This document shows positions 11,801 to 24,047 of a stretch of DNA of 64,000 bases, piece by piece. The translations under genes were made by a program, and so were the position numbers. Within the stretch, counting starts at the first letter, position 1, and the number at the start of each line of letters is the position of its first letter. The stretch is from contig CM056994.1 of the NCBI GenBank assembly GCA_029891345.1, forward strand, positions 225,424,991 to 225,488,990. Reading direction: 5' to 3'. Source of the stretch: Dryococelus australis (taxonomy: Eukaryota > Arthropoda > Insecta > Phasmatodea > Phasmatidae). Below the pieces are notes generated by a model. The model did not search any database, had not been told where the DNA came from, and saw nothing but the letters and a program-made list of their open reading frames with translations.

Positions 11801-13368
11801 ATAAGGGTAGAGACTACACCCTCTCAAGGATTTGTTAAATTTATTATTAAACTTTTACTTATTAATACTAATTAAATAAATCAATGTGTCATTGTATATA
11901 GATTTATGTTTGAAAATGATAAATCAACATTTTGAGATTTTAACACCCTTCTTCTGTGAATTTGTATGGGAGCACATCATATTTGCCAATGCGTGGCATG
12001 ATGACTTCGCCAAACTCTCCCCTCAACCGCTCCAGCCGAAGCTTGTAGTGAACATCGGAAATGTGATCCTCAAATAGAGGCGTGAATATCTCGGGAACCG
12101 CATCGATGTGCAACCCAATATGAATATTCGGGGCAAAACTGAAAGAAATATAAAAGGTGATGCCGGCTGAAAGCCAGCGGCGCTAGGTCAGCCAGCGGCG
12201 CTAGAGCCCATGATGGGGCTCACGTGTCACGTATTCCATAGGTGTGCAATGTGGCCAATAATTTGAACTTTCCTATAAATGTTAATTTCAGGGTAAAATA
12301 TGTTATATTATCTTTACAGTGTTTAATATGTCTTAAAATGTTTTAAAGTGTTTGTACTAATGTTTATTGTTTGGTTATGAATATTCAAAGTGCCTGCGGC
12401 GCCGAGATTAAGAACACAATATTCTGGCATGAACGCCATCACAAAGAGACATTAAAATAATATTCAAATTCATAACAAAATTATAGAAATGTAAAACATA
12501 TCTACTTTAATTTCTGCCATTTTATTTTCAATATAAAATATTTCACTCGGTGTGCATAGCACTTCCGCTATGTGAACTCCGTAGACGGCCATGATAGGTC
12601 CGTGCAATGCTTGTATCTGGACAGTGTGTTGAGGAGAGCCAGCGAGGTAAGACACTGTCACGTGCGCACTACAACTTTTGTTCACTGATGTAGGTTTCCC
12701 TAGTCAATTTAGTTTACCGGTTAATCTTTGCATGCGTACGTTTTTGCCAGACATTTTCCCCAGCATTATGCTTCCGCTTTATAATTCTTACGCCCTTGTG
12801 GTATTTTTAACTTAATCGAGGAGAAGGAGGAGAAAGATGTCGGAGAGGTCACGCGACCCGCACATTTTGAATCAGACGCGATCTGCCTGTGTTTATGGCA
12901 TTTCAGTGTAACTTCTGCATAATTGCTCCATGCAATTTTAAGAGCTTTATTTCTATGTATGTATTTAAGGGTAATTTTCGTGTTTGAATATTTTACGGCA
13001 CCATCACATATAACCACGTGGCCGACTGAAACCAAGTCATTGTATACGCCATCATTGCATTTTTAGAGCTTATTTATATAACATTGTATGTGCAATCATT
13101 TATTTCAGTGTTCTATATCAGTTTTATTCAGGGTTTACTGTATTTTTCACGTAAATTGATGCTCTTTGTACTTGATCACGTGGTCACAGTAACGTTTGAT
13201 TTCACCGCCATCAGGCATGTTACAAGCATGTAACAACTCTAATCGTAAAGAGAACCATGTGCTGAACGTGAATAATACTTTGTTTGAATTTAGTTTGCCG
13301 TTTCCACGTAGAAATATTGCAATTTCACCTGCACCATGTGGTCCGGTACGAACTTCATCCAGCGTCAT
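11801..13368. other. Non-coding stretch with a small GC-rich duplication
   Basis: No gene is supported. A short tandem duplication of GCCAGCGGCGCTAG occurs at 12172-12204, next to an AGCCC/GGGCT pair. Short frames on both strands (11886-13381) overlap one another and carry no recognisable motifs. Confidence 0.4.
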
Positions 13369-14122
13369 CCATGCCACCTAAGCTTGTTTTCACATATGTC
13401 TGTGTTTATTATGAATATTCATCTTGTGTCCCATCTTATTTCATGTATCATTCAAGGGTCTATGTAATTGTGTAATTAGTGTACGGTGCAATTACTCCCA
13501 TCCTAGCCAGCTCTGTGTGTAGGCCGTCACCACACTAACCATGTGTTGGAGGGCGAGCCCTGACGAGTTTGCGTTAGTGATGCCGAGTAATCACATGTGT
13601 TAATGTGTATTAAGGGTATTCATTTGTAATTCACCATGTCCTGTCTTCAGGGAAAAACCATCAGTCCACCCTAGCGGCTGTCGGCCCTCTTCCCTTGTGA
13701 AGGCTGTGCTTTCACGCACCTCGGTGAGATCATTCATTTAGGCGTGCGCTAGATTAATTACGGGTTGGGGAGCACCCAAGCAGAATTGGCTAGTCATGAC
13801 CTAGATAACCATTTCATTGGCACGTTGATGTGTATAAACAATATTAATAAAACAATTCTACAGTGAACTCAATTTTTATTCAGTAGTGACAGTGTCCTAG
13901 GCACATGTGTTTTATCAATTGTTTATTTCAGTGATTTTATTAAAAGTTTAGTATTGCCAACGTGTTTGTAAGTACGCACGGGTGAGACGGACAAACAGAA
14001 CCCGCAACATCCTTGAGAACCATGAGTCTCAATAGTGCGGTGATTGGGAACCACCGCTGGTACCCAAATTACCAGTAAGTATTTGTGTCATCGTTCGTCT
14101 CGTTTCTCACCTGACAGCATCA
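13369..14122 (+). mobile_element. LTR-like repeat, copy 1 (second copy at 56471)
   Basis: This aligns over its whole length with 56471-57215, sharing TAAGCTTGTTTTCACA, TATGTAATTGTGTAATTAGTG, TGAAGGCTGTGCTTTCACGC and GCGGTGATTGGGAACCACCG in order. Orientation is inferred from AATAAAA near 13848. Copy 2 has the hallmarks of a solo LTR; here the terminal bases are worn (left CCATGCC, right GCATCA) and no target-site duplication can be recognised. No internal retroelement sequence adjoins the homologous block in either copy. Confidence 0.75.
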
Positions 14123-14405
14123 AATGAATCCAAATTGACAAGTGCCCTCGTCCTACCCAAAAAACTCTAAACCTAAAATCAACTCTTGCAAGAAATGTGG
14201 GAAAACCGAAAATGGTAGGGTCCCAGAAAACCTACCTATCTTAAAGTTTAGGGTAACCACACGTCTGACTTCACAATATCGTCATTAGGCACACAAAGAC
14301 GTTTCTCTGAGAGAACACTGATACGCCCTTGAGAAATGATTTTCAGTTTAATGAGACATTTTAGGAATGTCTCGCTCGTCATACATTGTATGGCAGTGGT
14401 ATCGA

Positions 14406-14876
14406 TTAAGGCTGGAAAGTTGTGTTCACCACGTTTAACAGTGACTGTTCATTTCTGTACATTGTGCAGTGCTTTCTGGCAGTAATGACTGGCAGGCCTA
14501 CGCCCCACACCAGTATCTCATCGTTTCCCAGCTTTTTACATGCGTGATTGAGATGGCCAAGCTCGCAGCAGTAGAAACACTTTCTGTCTGCCAAGCTACG
14601 TCCATCCAGTTTATATTCAACGGCCGTGTGTCCAACGAGAGCACAATTTGCACAGCATACCAGTGACCTATGTTGTTCCACTTCCTGTATAGGCATGACA
14701 CTGCGGAACGTACCCACACTCACATAGTCGCGAACGAGCTTGGGAAGTGGAAACTTAACCTGGTATTGACCGGAGGCTGCTAAGCTACCTTGCACTTTGA
14801 CTGTGAGTTGTTGCCACTCACTCAAATTGCTGAGGGCTGAGAGTAATGTATAATTAGCCCTCGCATGCAGCAACAA
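14406..14876 (-). pseudogene. Zinc-knuckle gag-like / LINE ORF1-like fragment
   Basis: This is a 156-codon open frame with two adjacent CCHC-type zinc knuckles toward the C-terminal half. The second is intact (CFYCCELGHLNHAC, C-x2-C-x4-H-x4-C). The first (CANCALVGHTAVEY) has Tyr in place of the last Cys. Paired knuckles after a 90-residue region are typical of retrotransposon nucleocapsid or non-LTR ORF1 proteins, which bind element RNA. It lies just beyond the 13369 LTR-like repeat but on the opposite strand, so the two need not belong together. No reverse transcriptase follows. I treat it as a decayed fragment; a domesticated gene is possible but unsupported. Confidence 0.6.
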
Positions 14877-17599
14877 ATAATCAACAATAATATTTGCTAC
14901 CTCTTGCTCGGTTAACTATAAACAAAGAGTGTCCTAAAAGGCACATACTGAATCGATAAACTTGCATGAGGGTTCCTCTGGTTTTGGAACGGATACATAA
15001 AATCACTCTTGCACTGTCACTTAACATGTGCGGGATAAAGGGCTTGCAAAACACATTGATTAAACCCTACAAAAGTGCCTCCTTCTAATGAGATTAATTC
15101 CTCACTTAACAGTTACTTAATGAAACCCTCATCCTTAACCGAAATAGCATTCAACAGGATATCCTCCAAACAAATAATTATTTTAGATTCCCACCCGCCA
15201 TCTTGGATTTATGGAATTTTTGCCATACTCTGGAAATACAGATTTGTATAATTTTTTTTGGAACAGAGCATAGAGCATTGCCTAGTGCATTGTCTGAGTT
15301 CAGTATTTCTTAATTACTGTTGGTATAGTTGCCTTGGTAATTGTTTGCAAGAAATAATCTTGCATTTTGCCTCAACAGTTATCAGCTAAAAATTAACAAA
15401 TGTAGCGAAGCTGTGACAGTTTGATATAGTTTGGGAAGCTGTTATTTAGGATATGTCATGCGGGAAATTTCAATACACCTTCTGAAATTGAAGCTTTGGC
15501 AAAAAATAGATAAATCCCAGATGATGGGTGGGAATTCGCCTTAAACAGGCCAACTTACAGATATGAATAATTGAAGTATCTAAAATGGGTCTAGATGCAC
15601 GAACTGTGAAATTCGCTCCAGGCATGTGAAGAAAAGTGTATTATGAGAGTGATTGGCCACACTCACCCCAGAGCGAGGTTGCTTGGAGAGGGATTGCGCC
15701 ATAGAGCCTTCTTGCTTGTGCCACTACTGCACTATAACGCGGCATAAGTGCATGACAATTAGATTGTCTTCCACCGAAATGTCAAGGTCTTTTAGGAAAG
15801 CTATTAGCTCTTTGTGCTGAAGTAAGTAGATAAATCCAATGTTGCTCATGATGACATTTAACAAAACCAAGTACAAATGTGAGTACAGACCTAGCAGAGT
15901 TGCTGCAGAAATTTATTTGTGCTAAACTAGCACAAATAAATTGTTAACACTTCGACAAAGTTTTGATTCTTATATTTTCCAAAATGTCCGATGTACATTA
16001 AATAAAGTTGAAAGTATATAATTAATTTTCAACAGTTTACAACATTCCTGTAAAATAGCCAAGCTCCCAAAAGTTAACAAGAGTGTACCCAATATGATAA
16101 AGAGCCAGATAAGAGAAACAAAACTTCAACTATGTTAACGGAGTACACAGTTGAATCAAAATTCATTCCATTCAAGGCTCTTGCAAAAACTATGAAATGC
16201 CTTCACTCATAAATTTAGCTTTGCATGAATTATTTTAAACTTTAACACTAAAATGATTAAAGGGCTTATCGTTTCAAAATATAGCACTAGTAAATTATGT
16301 TTCCTTGAAACGAACAGGCCTTGTTGACATAACAAATGGCCTGCATTTAAATTTATTAAAAAGAGTGCAATGTCTAGATAATGCTAATTTAAAGCTTGAA
16401 TAGTAATCCTGATGTGCCAATAAATGAATCCTTTAAAACAGGAACGAAACAATTGTACACTAAAACTCAACCACGTGGAACGGCAGCCTGACTGGGCCCA
16501 GCAGAGCATTCCTCTGCTAAAAGACAATTAAAAATGTTATTAAAAATTCCATTAAAACTTGATGAGCAGGGTGGCAGCTCACAAGAACCCACCAAGGCAC
16601 TTAGCAGCTCTAAAATTATAATGATACAATTTTAAAATGTGAACTCGGGAGAGTTGTGGATGACAAACACACTTGAAAGAAAATGCAAGGTGGGCAAGTC
16701 AAATTGGGCATGAGACAACACAAGACTAACACGTTAAAAACTCTCATGCAAAACACACAGTAATGATACAAAACCACAATTTGGAAAAACCCTTAATTAC
16801 TGCATGCCCTCATATACTAACACACACTATAGAGCACAACATATAAAAAAAACACTAAAGCCAGAAAATACTTAAAAAGTCAGCCCACAACTGATAGTTT
16901 CATTTCCCCCTTCTCATCCACCGACTAGGTCACAATCAGTTGCCATAGTTGATAGAAAATTAACGACGTTCGACAAACACCGGCTAAAGTATTCTCAATT
17001 GTGCTGTGCCTTAACAAAATGCTATCAGCTTTAGTAACCGATGTAGATCGTAGGACCGGTGTGTCTCAGTCAGTTATGCCGGAGAATAGACGTAGGGGAA
17101 GGTGTGCAACATATTAATTAACATTGACCCCTCTAAAAAAAAATTGTGATGCACTAAGGAGGGGAATCAAGGTAGGGGATCAAGGGGTAGAAAAGGAGGG
17201 GATGGAGAGCACCGCAGAGGACATGTTCAGGTGCTGCTGTACAAGTGTTCGTTAATAGAACGTGGTGATGGCAGCGCCACCGTTGCAATACATTAATGTA
17301 ATTTTACCATATATGTATTTTCATATATTAAAAAAAAACATTTAAATAACTTTACAAATTATGTAGCCCACGTACGTCACTTATCACATTACACATAATA
17401 CCCCAATTTTCCTCCGTCAGATTTACTTACATTTTGAAACAAATACATTAAAGTTTTTCTGTAACATTTTCTTTAGTGAATTTCTCTCAATTTCTTTGAC
17501 CTTAATTACTGTATTACATTGTGCAATTTATCATTTTTGTTCATCTTTTCTTTAAAAATTTTCTGCACCTTCCTTTAAGCTGTTGTCCTCAGAGTATGT
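14877..17599. other. Non-coding stretch
   Basis: No gene or recognisable element was found. A perfect 14-bp-arm palindrome sits at 15910-15942. From about 16000 to 17300 the + strand is A-rich, and after 17340 it turns T-rich, leading into the pyrimidine-rich block that follows. Confidence 0.4.
15910..15942. repeat. Perfect hairpin, 14-bp arms
   Basis: AATTTATTTGTGCT (15910-15923), loop AAACT, then AGCACAAATAAATT (15929-15942). It has no adjacent T-run or gene and no function is assigned. Confidence 0.9.
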
Positions 17600-19200
17600 A
17601 TAATATAATCTTTCCCTAAAAATAATACCCCCCTTACATTATTTTGTTACAACTTCCTTAAAATAAAGTTTTTTTTCTATTACAGTAGTATTTTATATTA
17701 AAAATTAAGCAAAATTATGCTTAGTTTTTTATCCTAATTTGCATACTGTTTGTATTTAGTCCTTGATTTTCTTTCTTTTCTTTTTACATTCTACCCTTCT
17801 CGCTTTGTTTCCCTTTTTTCTTTTCTTTTTCCTCATTATTTTCCTCATACAGTATTTCACATTTTTTCTTTTCTCTGCTATCTTAACTTTAACCTCAGTT
17901 TTTTTTTTCTGTTTTTGTGTGTTTCAACAAAATTTACCCACATTGGTTTTTTCTATCTTATCTTAGTTTTTAATGTTTTACTTTTTTGTTTGACCCCTCC
18001 CTTCCCAGTAAAATTTTCTTTCTTTACTTTTTCCTAACTGTCCTTCTCAGCTTGTGTATATATTCCAAGTTCCCATCCCATCTTCTTACATTTTACCTTA
18101 ATTTTGCATGTTTGTCCCTGTTATTTGTGTGATTCCCCCCTCCCCCCCAGTAAGTTTTCTTTCTTTTATTTTCCCTGACTGCTGTTTTCTAAAGTTTACG
18201 CATCCCATTTTTTCACATTGTACACTGTTTCGGAGTTGTTGTTCATTTGACCTCGATCCCCCTCCTTCCATATGAGTTCAACATTCCTTTATCCTTGTTC
18301 ATGCATTTTATTGATACCCTATATTTTTCAAAATTTTTTTTGCATTGTCATTTCAAAAGCAAGATTATCATTTCCATACAAAATACACTGATCATCTAGT
18401 GCTATATAACCTTGTTTGCCCATTTCATCTTTACATTTCCCTTTCCTCTCTTGTTCATTTACTTTAACCCTATTCTGTTATTTAATTTTTGTGTAATCTT
18501 AATTTGTTCTGGTTCCCTATGATTTTGTTCAAACTTATATACCCTAGTTTCACAAGTCGGAATTTTCTGCAGCCCTATTGGTAATTTTGATTCAGTTTCC
18601 TTAATTCTGTTTTTAAAATTTTACCAATTTCTTTTCTAAATGATCAAATCTATTATTTTGTTCTATTTTACCCGTTTGCATTTCCTTATGTAGGGCTTCA
18701 CTACCTTTTTGCATATCTTTCCATATTATGGCTTCAAATTTTTCTGTTAATCACCCAAACATTTGCTCCATATTAGGTGTTTGCCTTTCTACTGTAGTCT
18801 TTGTAATTACAGTGTCTCCAAACCCTAAATTTGTTTTTTTTTTTTTCACTGTTACTCATTAAAATAAAAAAAATAAAAACAATTTTTTTCATAGGTAGGT
18901 ACTTATAAAATTTTCTCTTCTCACCTCCAAAACACAAAAAAAATTTTTTTTTTTTTATCCTGCACATGCGTTTCATAGAAAACTGTTTACACGGTGTCCC
19001 TTGGTGTGGAAAACTGCTTACAGCATCTGCAGACGTATTTAAGATGTTCTCAGCATACCTTGGGCACCATCTTGGCACTCCCGTAGTCTAGACGTGTAGC
19101 AAATCTCTTTCCTGGGTGTTGTTTTCCCTCTGCTGAAGTTTGCAGCTTACGTTGATCGTAGATCTAAAAGGTCGCTCTTCAGCCACACGTTTGGGTGGCC
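17600..19200 (-). pseudogene. Purine-rich minus-strand gag-like relic
   Basis: The + strand is a long C/T-rich tract, so the minus strand is A/G-rich. Its translation, starting near 18770 and going down, gives fragments such as MEQMFG, LTEKFEAIIWKDMQKGSEAL, HKEMQTGKIEQNNRFDHLEK and KMNK-like runs: charged, heptad-like, broken by stops. This resembles the coiled-coil gag start of the 9892 element. Just upstream on the same strand (about 19195) is GGCCACCCAAACGTG, a string of the kind found at retroelement leader or primer sites. No protease or RT was found, so this is a weak assignment; simple pyrimidine-rich low-complexity DNA is the alternative. Confidence 0.3.
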
Positions 19201-22134
19201 AGTTATAACATTTCAGTTAAATCAGATGGTCAAAATTTACAGTTTCTCAATTTTTTTCCCTCATTTTTCTCCAGTAAATTAGATACATATTACTTGATTT
19301 CTGTTCTCGAGGATTAAGTTCAAAACATCTTTCATCAACTAAATACAATATTCATATATAGGCCTATCTATTTAATCATTAACTATGTCACTAAAACTTA
19401 TTTTACTACACATGCCCATTCTTGGCTGTGGTGGCAGTATTTTTACTAAAGAAAATGTAAGTTTGATTTTATTTCACCCTTACTTTTGTTGTTACCTGCT
19501 CTCTGATTGGTTATCTTCTGACCACACCACATCTGCCCTCCAACCAGCAATGGCAATATGAGAGCCAACCAGGATAATTTTCTTTTGTTCACATGTTTTA
19601 TAACATTCATTGCTTACTACCCTCTAGGGTATAAATTAACAATAACAATAAAAATTTGAATACTGAATATCCTCTAAAAACAAATTAAATCTAACTTAGC
19701 AATGATCTCTATGTCAATAAACTAGTAAAATACCAAAGAATATACTGCACTTTGTTAAAATCATAATAATAAAGTTTAATTTGGTAATTATATTAAATGA
19801 ATTGCTATCCTAAGCAAATACTCTGTAATCATAGACAAATATATTATCTAGAACCAAAGTTAAATATTACCTCCGAAAAACAGCAATGTTACAAAATAAT
19901 AATGCACATCAGTCATTATTCACAAACCAATATTTACTGAAATTAACATGTCCATGTTTATAGTGTTGATTACAATATTTATTACTTTTTGTTGTTTATT
20001 TGATGAGTATTCAGTGGATATAGCCAGCTAATGTAAACACCAGCTGAATGTCATATGGCTGTGTTTATTTTGATAGGTATGTTGAAAGATACACAAGCAA
20101 CAGGCTGAAAGCAGAAACTTAGCAGGGGTTTCAAAAGTGCTCACTTTATCATTAATAGCCTTTAGTGAGTAGTGTTTAAATGTTCATTACATAACATTGA
20201 CTTGTCCATGAGGGTAATCAAATTATAATTTTCCTTCAGTATAGAAAAAAAAAAAATGTTTTAACTTGTGATTTTAAGTAGTTTCTTTTGGGTTTTTACT
20301 ACGTGTGTTAGTCCTTTATTTTAATTTTACGCTTTTAATATTGCTCTTGAATTACTGTAGCTACATTCCGTTTGTTTTGATAAATATTTGTGGATTACCT
20401 TCTCACTGACAATTGCATGCACATAATGAATACCTCACAGGTGTAGTTGGTTTAGGAGAAAGGAGTGCCTTGACGAACTAGGTCAACAACATGAGTGTGT
20501 TGGGCAGTAAGTAACACTTTACTGAATGTATTCTGTCTGAACACACAGTGGGTAGCATGCTAAATGTCTCCATTCATTGTATTTGAGAAGACTGAGTGGC
20601 ACAGCTTGCACATTTGAGTGGCTGCCGCGAGAAACACTGATCTTTACTAGAAGCAAGTTTACATCTAGGTACTACTGTGGTCACGTGTCTAGCAGTCTTG
20701 GCATAATGTAGGCTAAACTGAGTCCAGCACGCGTTTATAGCTCTAATAGGCCATTACTTGGCTACATCCATATTCATCTATGATTCTGCTATAGCAACAG
20801 TAGCTAAGTGGTTGTGTTGCCAGTTTTTCCAGTTGTACACTTTTTATTATAATTCACGTTATTTCTTTGTGTTGTACCTTTTGCTTTAAGGTGTGTGTTT
20901 ACATTGCTGCTGTAATTTTAGTTTTTTGTTATAGGTAACCCTTGGTTGTCATTTGTATTAAAAATTGAAATGCAGTAGGTATTTGCTGTAAGCTTAAATG
21001 ATTTGTGCTTTTATTGGCTGTTGCAGCTCTTCCTAACTCACATTACATTTCATAACTCAAGTTTTTATTTCACTGCTATTGGTAACCTTTTTATGCCCAT
21101 GTCTGCTATGTTGATAATATTGCACTCATCACAAGTAACCATGCTTAATCACTGGTCATATCATTTTAATAACAACTTTCTCAAAAGCTTGCTTTAAGAT
21201 AACGGTATGCTTGTAACAAATTTTATCATGAGGGAGAAGGATGAACATCATCTTATTTATAATTCTTTTGCATTATCCTTTATTCCATAAGTTTTCTAAA
21301 CTTGGCCTTGGTAGTGCACAGAACTTATATTTGACAGCTTATTGATGATGATGCTGATAATGACTAAATTGTTGACTTGAATTACCACTACATGTGCAGA
21401 TGCCCTTATGCAGTAATCATTATTACCACTGATTGAAAACGAAAATTTATGTATAGCATTTTTTCTGTATTCAAATCAAGCAGCCTTTTGTATTATGGTC
21501 CATTATACCTATAAAATAAAGTTGGTGTCTCCAAGATGAATATTGTATATACATGGAAGATGACATCCACATATATCCCTACCCCATAAATAACTTTGTA
21601 CTGTTGAATTAAAATTTTTAATGAGTTACACGTACATCCTAACTATCTGAGAGACTAAGATAACTGTATATTCTGCATTGATTGTGCACACTTGAATTCT
21701 CAAAGATGATGTGTCACCTTGTGAGATTTCTGTTTATAAGTATTGCAGGAAAAATAGCCAATGCTAAGAGAAGTGGCTTGTTTGTCTTTGGCCATGTGTG
21801 AATATTTTATCTTTGTGCATATAATTATCAGGCATAGTCTGTTAATTATAAGAATTTTGTAGTGATGAATTACCTGACTGAACATCATTGGCCAGTAGTG
21901 GAAAAAGTGTTGTGTCTGAACTCTCTCTTTTATTTTTCTACTTTTATGTATAAATGATTTGCTTAGGGTGGCATTTTTAGCTCTGTATCTGGTATTGTGT
22001 TGGCTATGAGGTTGTGCTTCATGCAGAATTATGTTCAATCTCGTATCCCTGCCGCATGTGTTGTATGATAATTTGCCGGTGCATGATGAGACACTCACGT
22101 ACTCTTTTGTGTTCCGTTGGTGCATGTGTTGTAG
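19201..22134 (+). other. AT-rich DNA directly upstream of the first visible vav exon, presumed intron
   Basis: No gene or repeat was recognised. Open frames at 21003-21197 and 21700-22155 (minus) are chance frames. Because the first visible vav exon begins with a splice acceptor that completes a codon, at least the proximal part must be intron. No exon for the Vav CH domain was identified anywhere from 1 to here. Confidence 0.5.
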
Positions 22135-22255
22135 TGATGACATTACTCGTCGCATACACGACGAGGAAGTGGAGTATGGCTCGTACTACGCTCTCGCTAA
22201 TGAAAATGAAGTCTACGAGGACCTGTGCTCCATCGCTCATCGTGTTGTGACAGAG
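22135..22255 (+). CDS. vav: vav exon: acidic autoinhibitory segment
   Basis: Vav proteins are Rho/Rac guanine-nucleotide exchange factors acting at the membrane downstream of tyrosine kinases. This exon encodes (S)DDITRRIHDEEVEYG then SYYALANENEVYEDLCSIAH. It matches the acidic region between the CH and DH domains, where tyrosines including the one in the (I/V)YEDL motif hold the exchange domain closed until phosphorylated. Two candidate tyrosine sites are visible (EYGSYY and EVYEDL). The acceptor is TTGTAG/T and the donor GAG/GTGAAG. The first base completes a split codon and the exon ends in phase 0, matching the next exon. Upstream exons encoding the CH domain are not in view. Identity is strengthened by the two following exons. 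Confidence 0.85.
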
Positions 22256-23534
22256 GTGAAGTCATTAGTTGAAATAGTACAAGTATACTTCTCACAATCT
22301 CTCGTTACCGACATCTTGTGCATTAAATTGCATGCATAACTTGCCACATACTTAGATGACGGTGCATGAAAGAAAATTAGTTAATGAGTAAACTTACATT
22401 TAGTTAAGAAATATTATAATAATGAATTATAAATTTACTATTCATTTTGTGTTATTTGTCTTAAATAATATTGAGTTGGATATTTTTTTATTCTAAGTTT
22501 ATTATTTTTTAGTCTGTTGTATTAGTTGAAAATCCAAATCGGCAACTCACAAAGTTTCACGTGTGTTTGTGAAAACCAGTGAATTTAGCTTTCAGTGTTA
22601 AGAATTGAGATTACTCTCCAGTCTTATTTATTACTCTGCAGTCTTATTTATTGTTAGGAGTGGCTCCTAAAAAAACAATTTTCTACTTATATGGGCAGAT
22701 TGCATACAAGAGAAGTGGTTGTCACTCAAGAATACTTGAGCATTTAGAATCTGTTCATCAGTTTGTGTTGACGATGGAAGCAGTTCATAAATATCTATAT
22801 GACATTGTTTAGGTTATTAGGGTTGGTGGACGGCCTGGTCATTTTCAAGGCACTTTGGGCAATTTATGTGGAATGCGAACACATTCTGCAAAGACAACAA
22901 GTGATCTATCTTCTTTTATGAAATATTTTATTTCTTCTAGTGCTGCCTGTGTGTATGTTCCCTTTGATGCAGGTTTAACCCCAAGTTTAATTGAACATTT
23001 CGTAAATATGTCACAAGGTACAGTTTTAAATCATCTTTCTTTGTATCCAGTAAATTGATTTTGCAATAATATTGAAAATGATAAAATATTGAATTTCTTT
23101 AAATGGACCGTATGTAGTTTGTGTTGGAAACATTGTCGTGTTGACTTATATGTTCGGAAATGATAGGCTATTCATCCTCAAATACCCCTGAACGTTGGTC
23201 AGTTGTAAATATGGACTTTTATTTATATTTGTGTCTTAGGACTGTACAAATGTAATTTATTAATAGGAATTACAATATTTTAGAAGTTAAAGGTTATTTT
23301 TAATTAATAAAACTGTTATTCTCTCATGAAAGAAGCTGAAAATAAAATAGGTTTGTTGTCTGGAAGGAATAGAGGTCTTAAAAAAAACACTTAAATTTGA
23401 AATATATTTTATCTAATAAAGATTGTATGGTTCTGGGCTATAGATTTTAATATGAAATGTTAGAACACACAAAATTTAGTTGGCTTAACACACACTATAT
23501 ATTTTGCTGAAACTATATTTGTTATTGTTTACAG
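22256..23534 (+). other. vav: vav intron (1.28 kb)
   Basis: Begins GTGAAG and ends TTATTGTTTACAG. It is AT-rich. It contains a 20-bp imperfect tandem duplication around 22613-22652 (ACTCTSCAGTCTTATTTATT) and a short open frame (22855-23058) with no recognisable motif. Confidence 0.75.
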
Positions 23535-23708
23535 GACCTTCCTACAAGTACCTATAGCTTTGAGAAACGTGATTTTGTTATCAAAGAGTTGGTCGAGACT
23601 GAGAAAAACTATGTGGAAGTATTGGCAACTCTTCAAAAATCCTTTATGAGGCCACTGAATAACATGCTAAAGGAAGAAGACATAAAAATCATATTTGGTA
23701 GAATAAAG
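23535..23708 (+). CDS. vav: vav exon: start of the Dbl-homology (RhoGEF) domain
   Basis: Fifty-eight codons in phase 0 at both ends. The product begins DLPTSTYSFEKRDFVIKELV and continues ETEKNYVEVLATLQKSFMRP, then LNNMLKEEDIKIIFGRIK. This is conserved region 1 of a Dbl-homology domain: a helix with the E-T-E-K-x-Y-V signature, whose Glu contacts switch I of the Rho GTPase, then the F-M-x-P-L and I-I-F-x-x-I blocks typical of Vav. The leading Y-x-F-x-K-R segment also fits Vav's linker after the acidic region. The acceptor is TTTACAG/GAC and the donor AAG/GTGGGT. It joins 51711 in frame, giving IFGRIK-ELSEIHSGF, contiguous with Vav DH domains. Confidence 0.93.
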
Positions 23709-24047
23709 GTGGGTACCTATTTTGGTCCGTGCTCTTATATTAAGCATGTTGTAACAATTTTATATTTAGTTAAAATTGTACATTCAATTATTAGAGAGAT
23801 GCATAGTACTGAGATAGAGTGAATTAAGTATGTTTGCAAATCATTGTATTTACATAATATTAGTTATAATCCAATACATGAAATATGAATTGATACATGA
23901 CGCATTTCTGCACACATTTATGATGCACACTCTACTAAATGACTTCACCCCGTCTTGGAGCGCAATATTCCTAATGGGCCAGGTCTTGCATTACCAACAG
24001 TACTTGAAGCAGGACACGTGCATTCAGAGTACAGTGGCATGGTCACA

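Noticed and set aside
13369-14122. LTR at 13369 plus the minus-strand zinc-knuckle ORF at 14406 as one element
   Set aside because: The poly-A signal orients the LTR on + while the ORF is on minus, and the second LTR copy has no such ORF beside it.
17750-18037. Phe-rich open frames on the + strand
   Set aside because: They arise from the C/T-rich low-complexity tract. Any real coding relic is on the opposite strand.
22031-22134. Upstream extension of the first vav exon in the same open frame (from an ATG at 22031)
   Set aside because: The residues before SDDIT do not resemble Vav, and a TTGTAG acceptor at 22134 fits the homology better. An alternative acceptor at 22026 would use a frame that stops.
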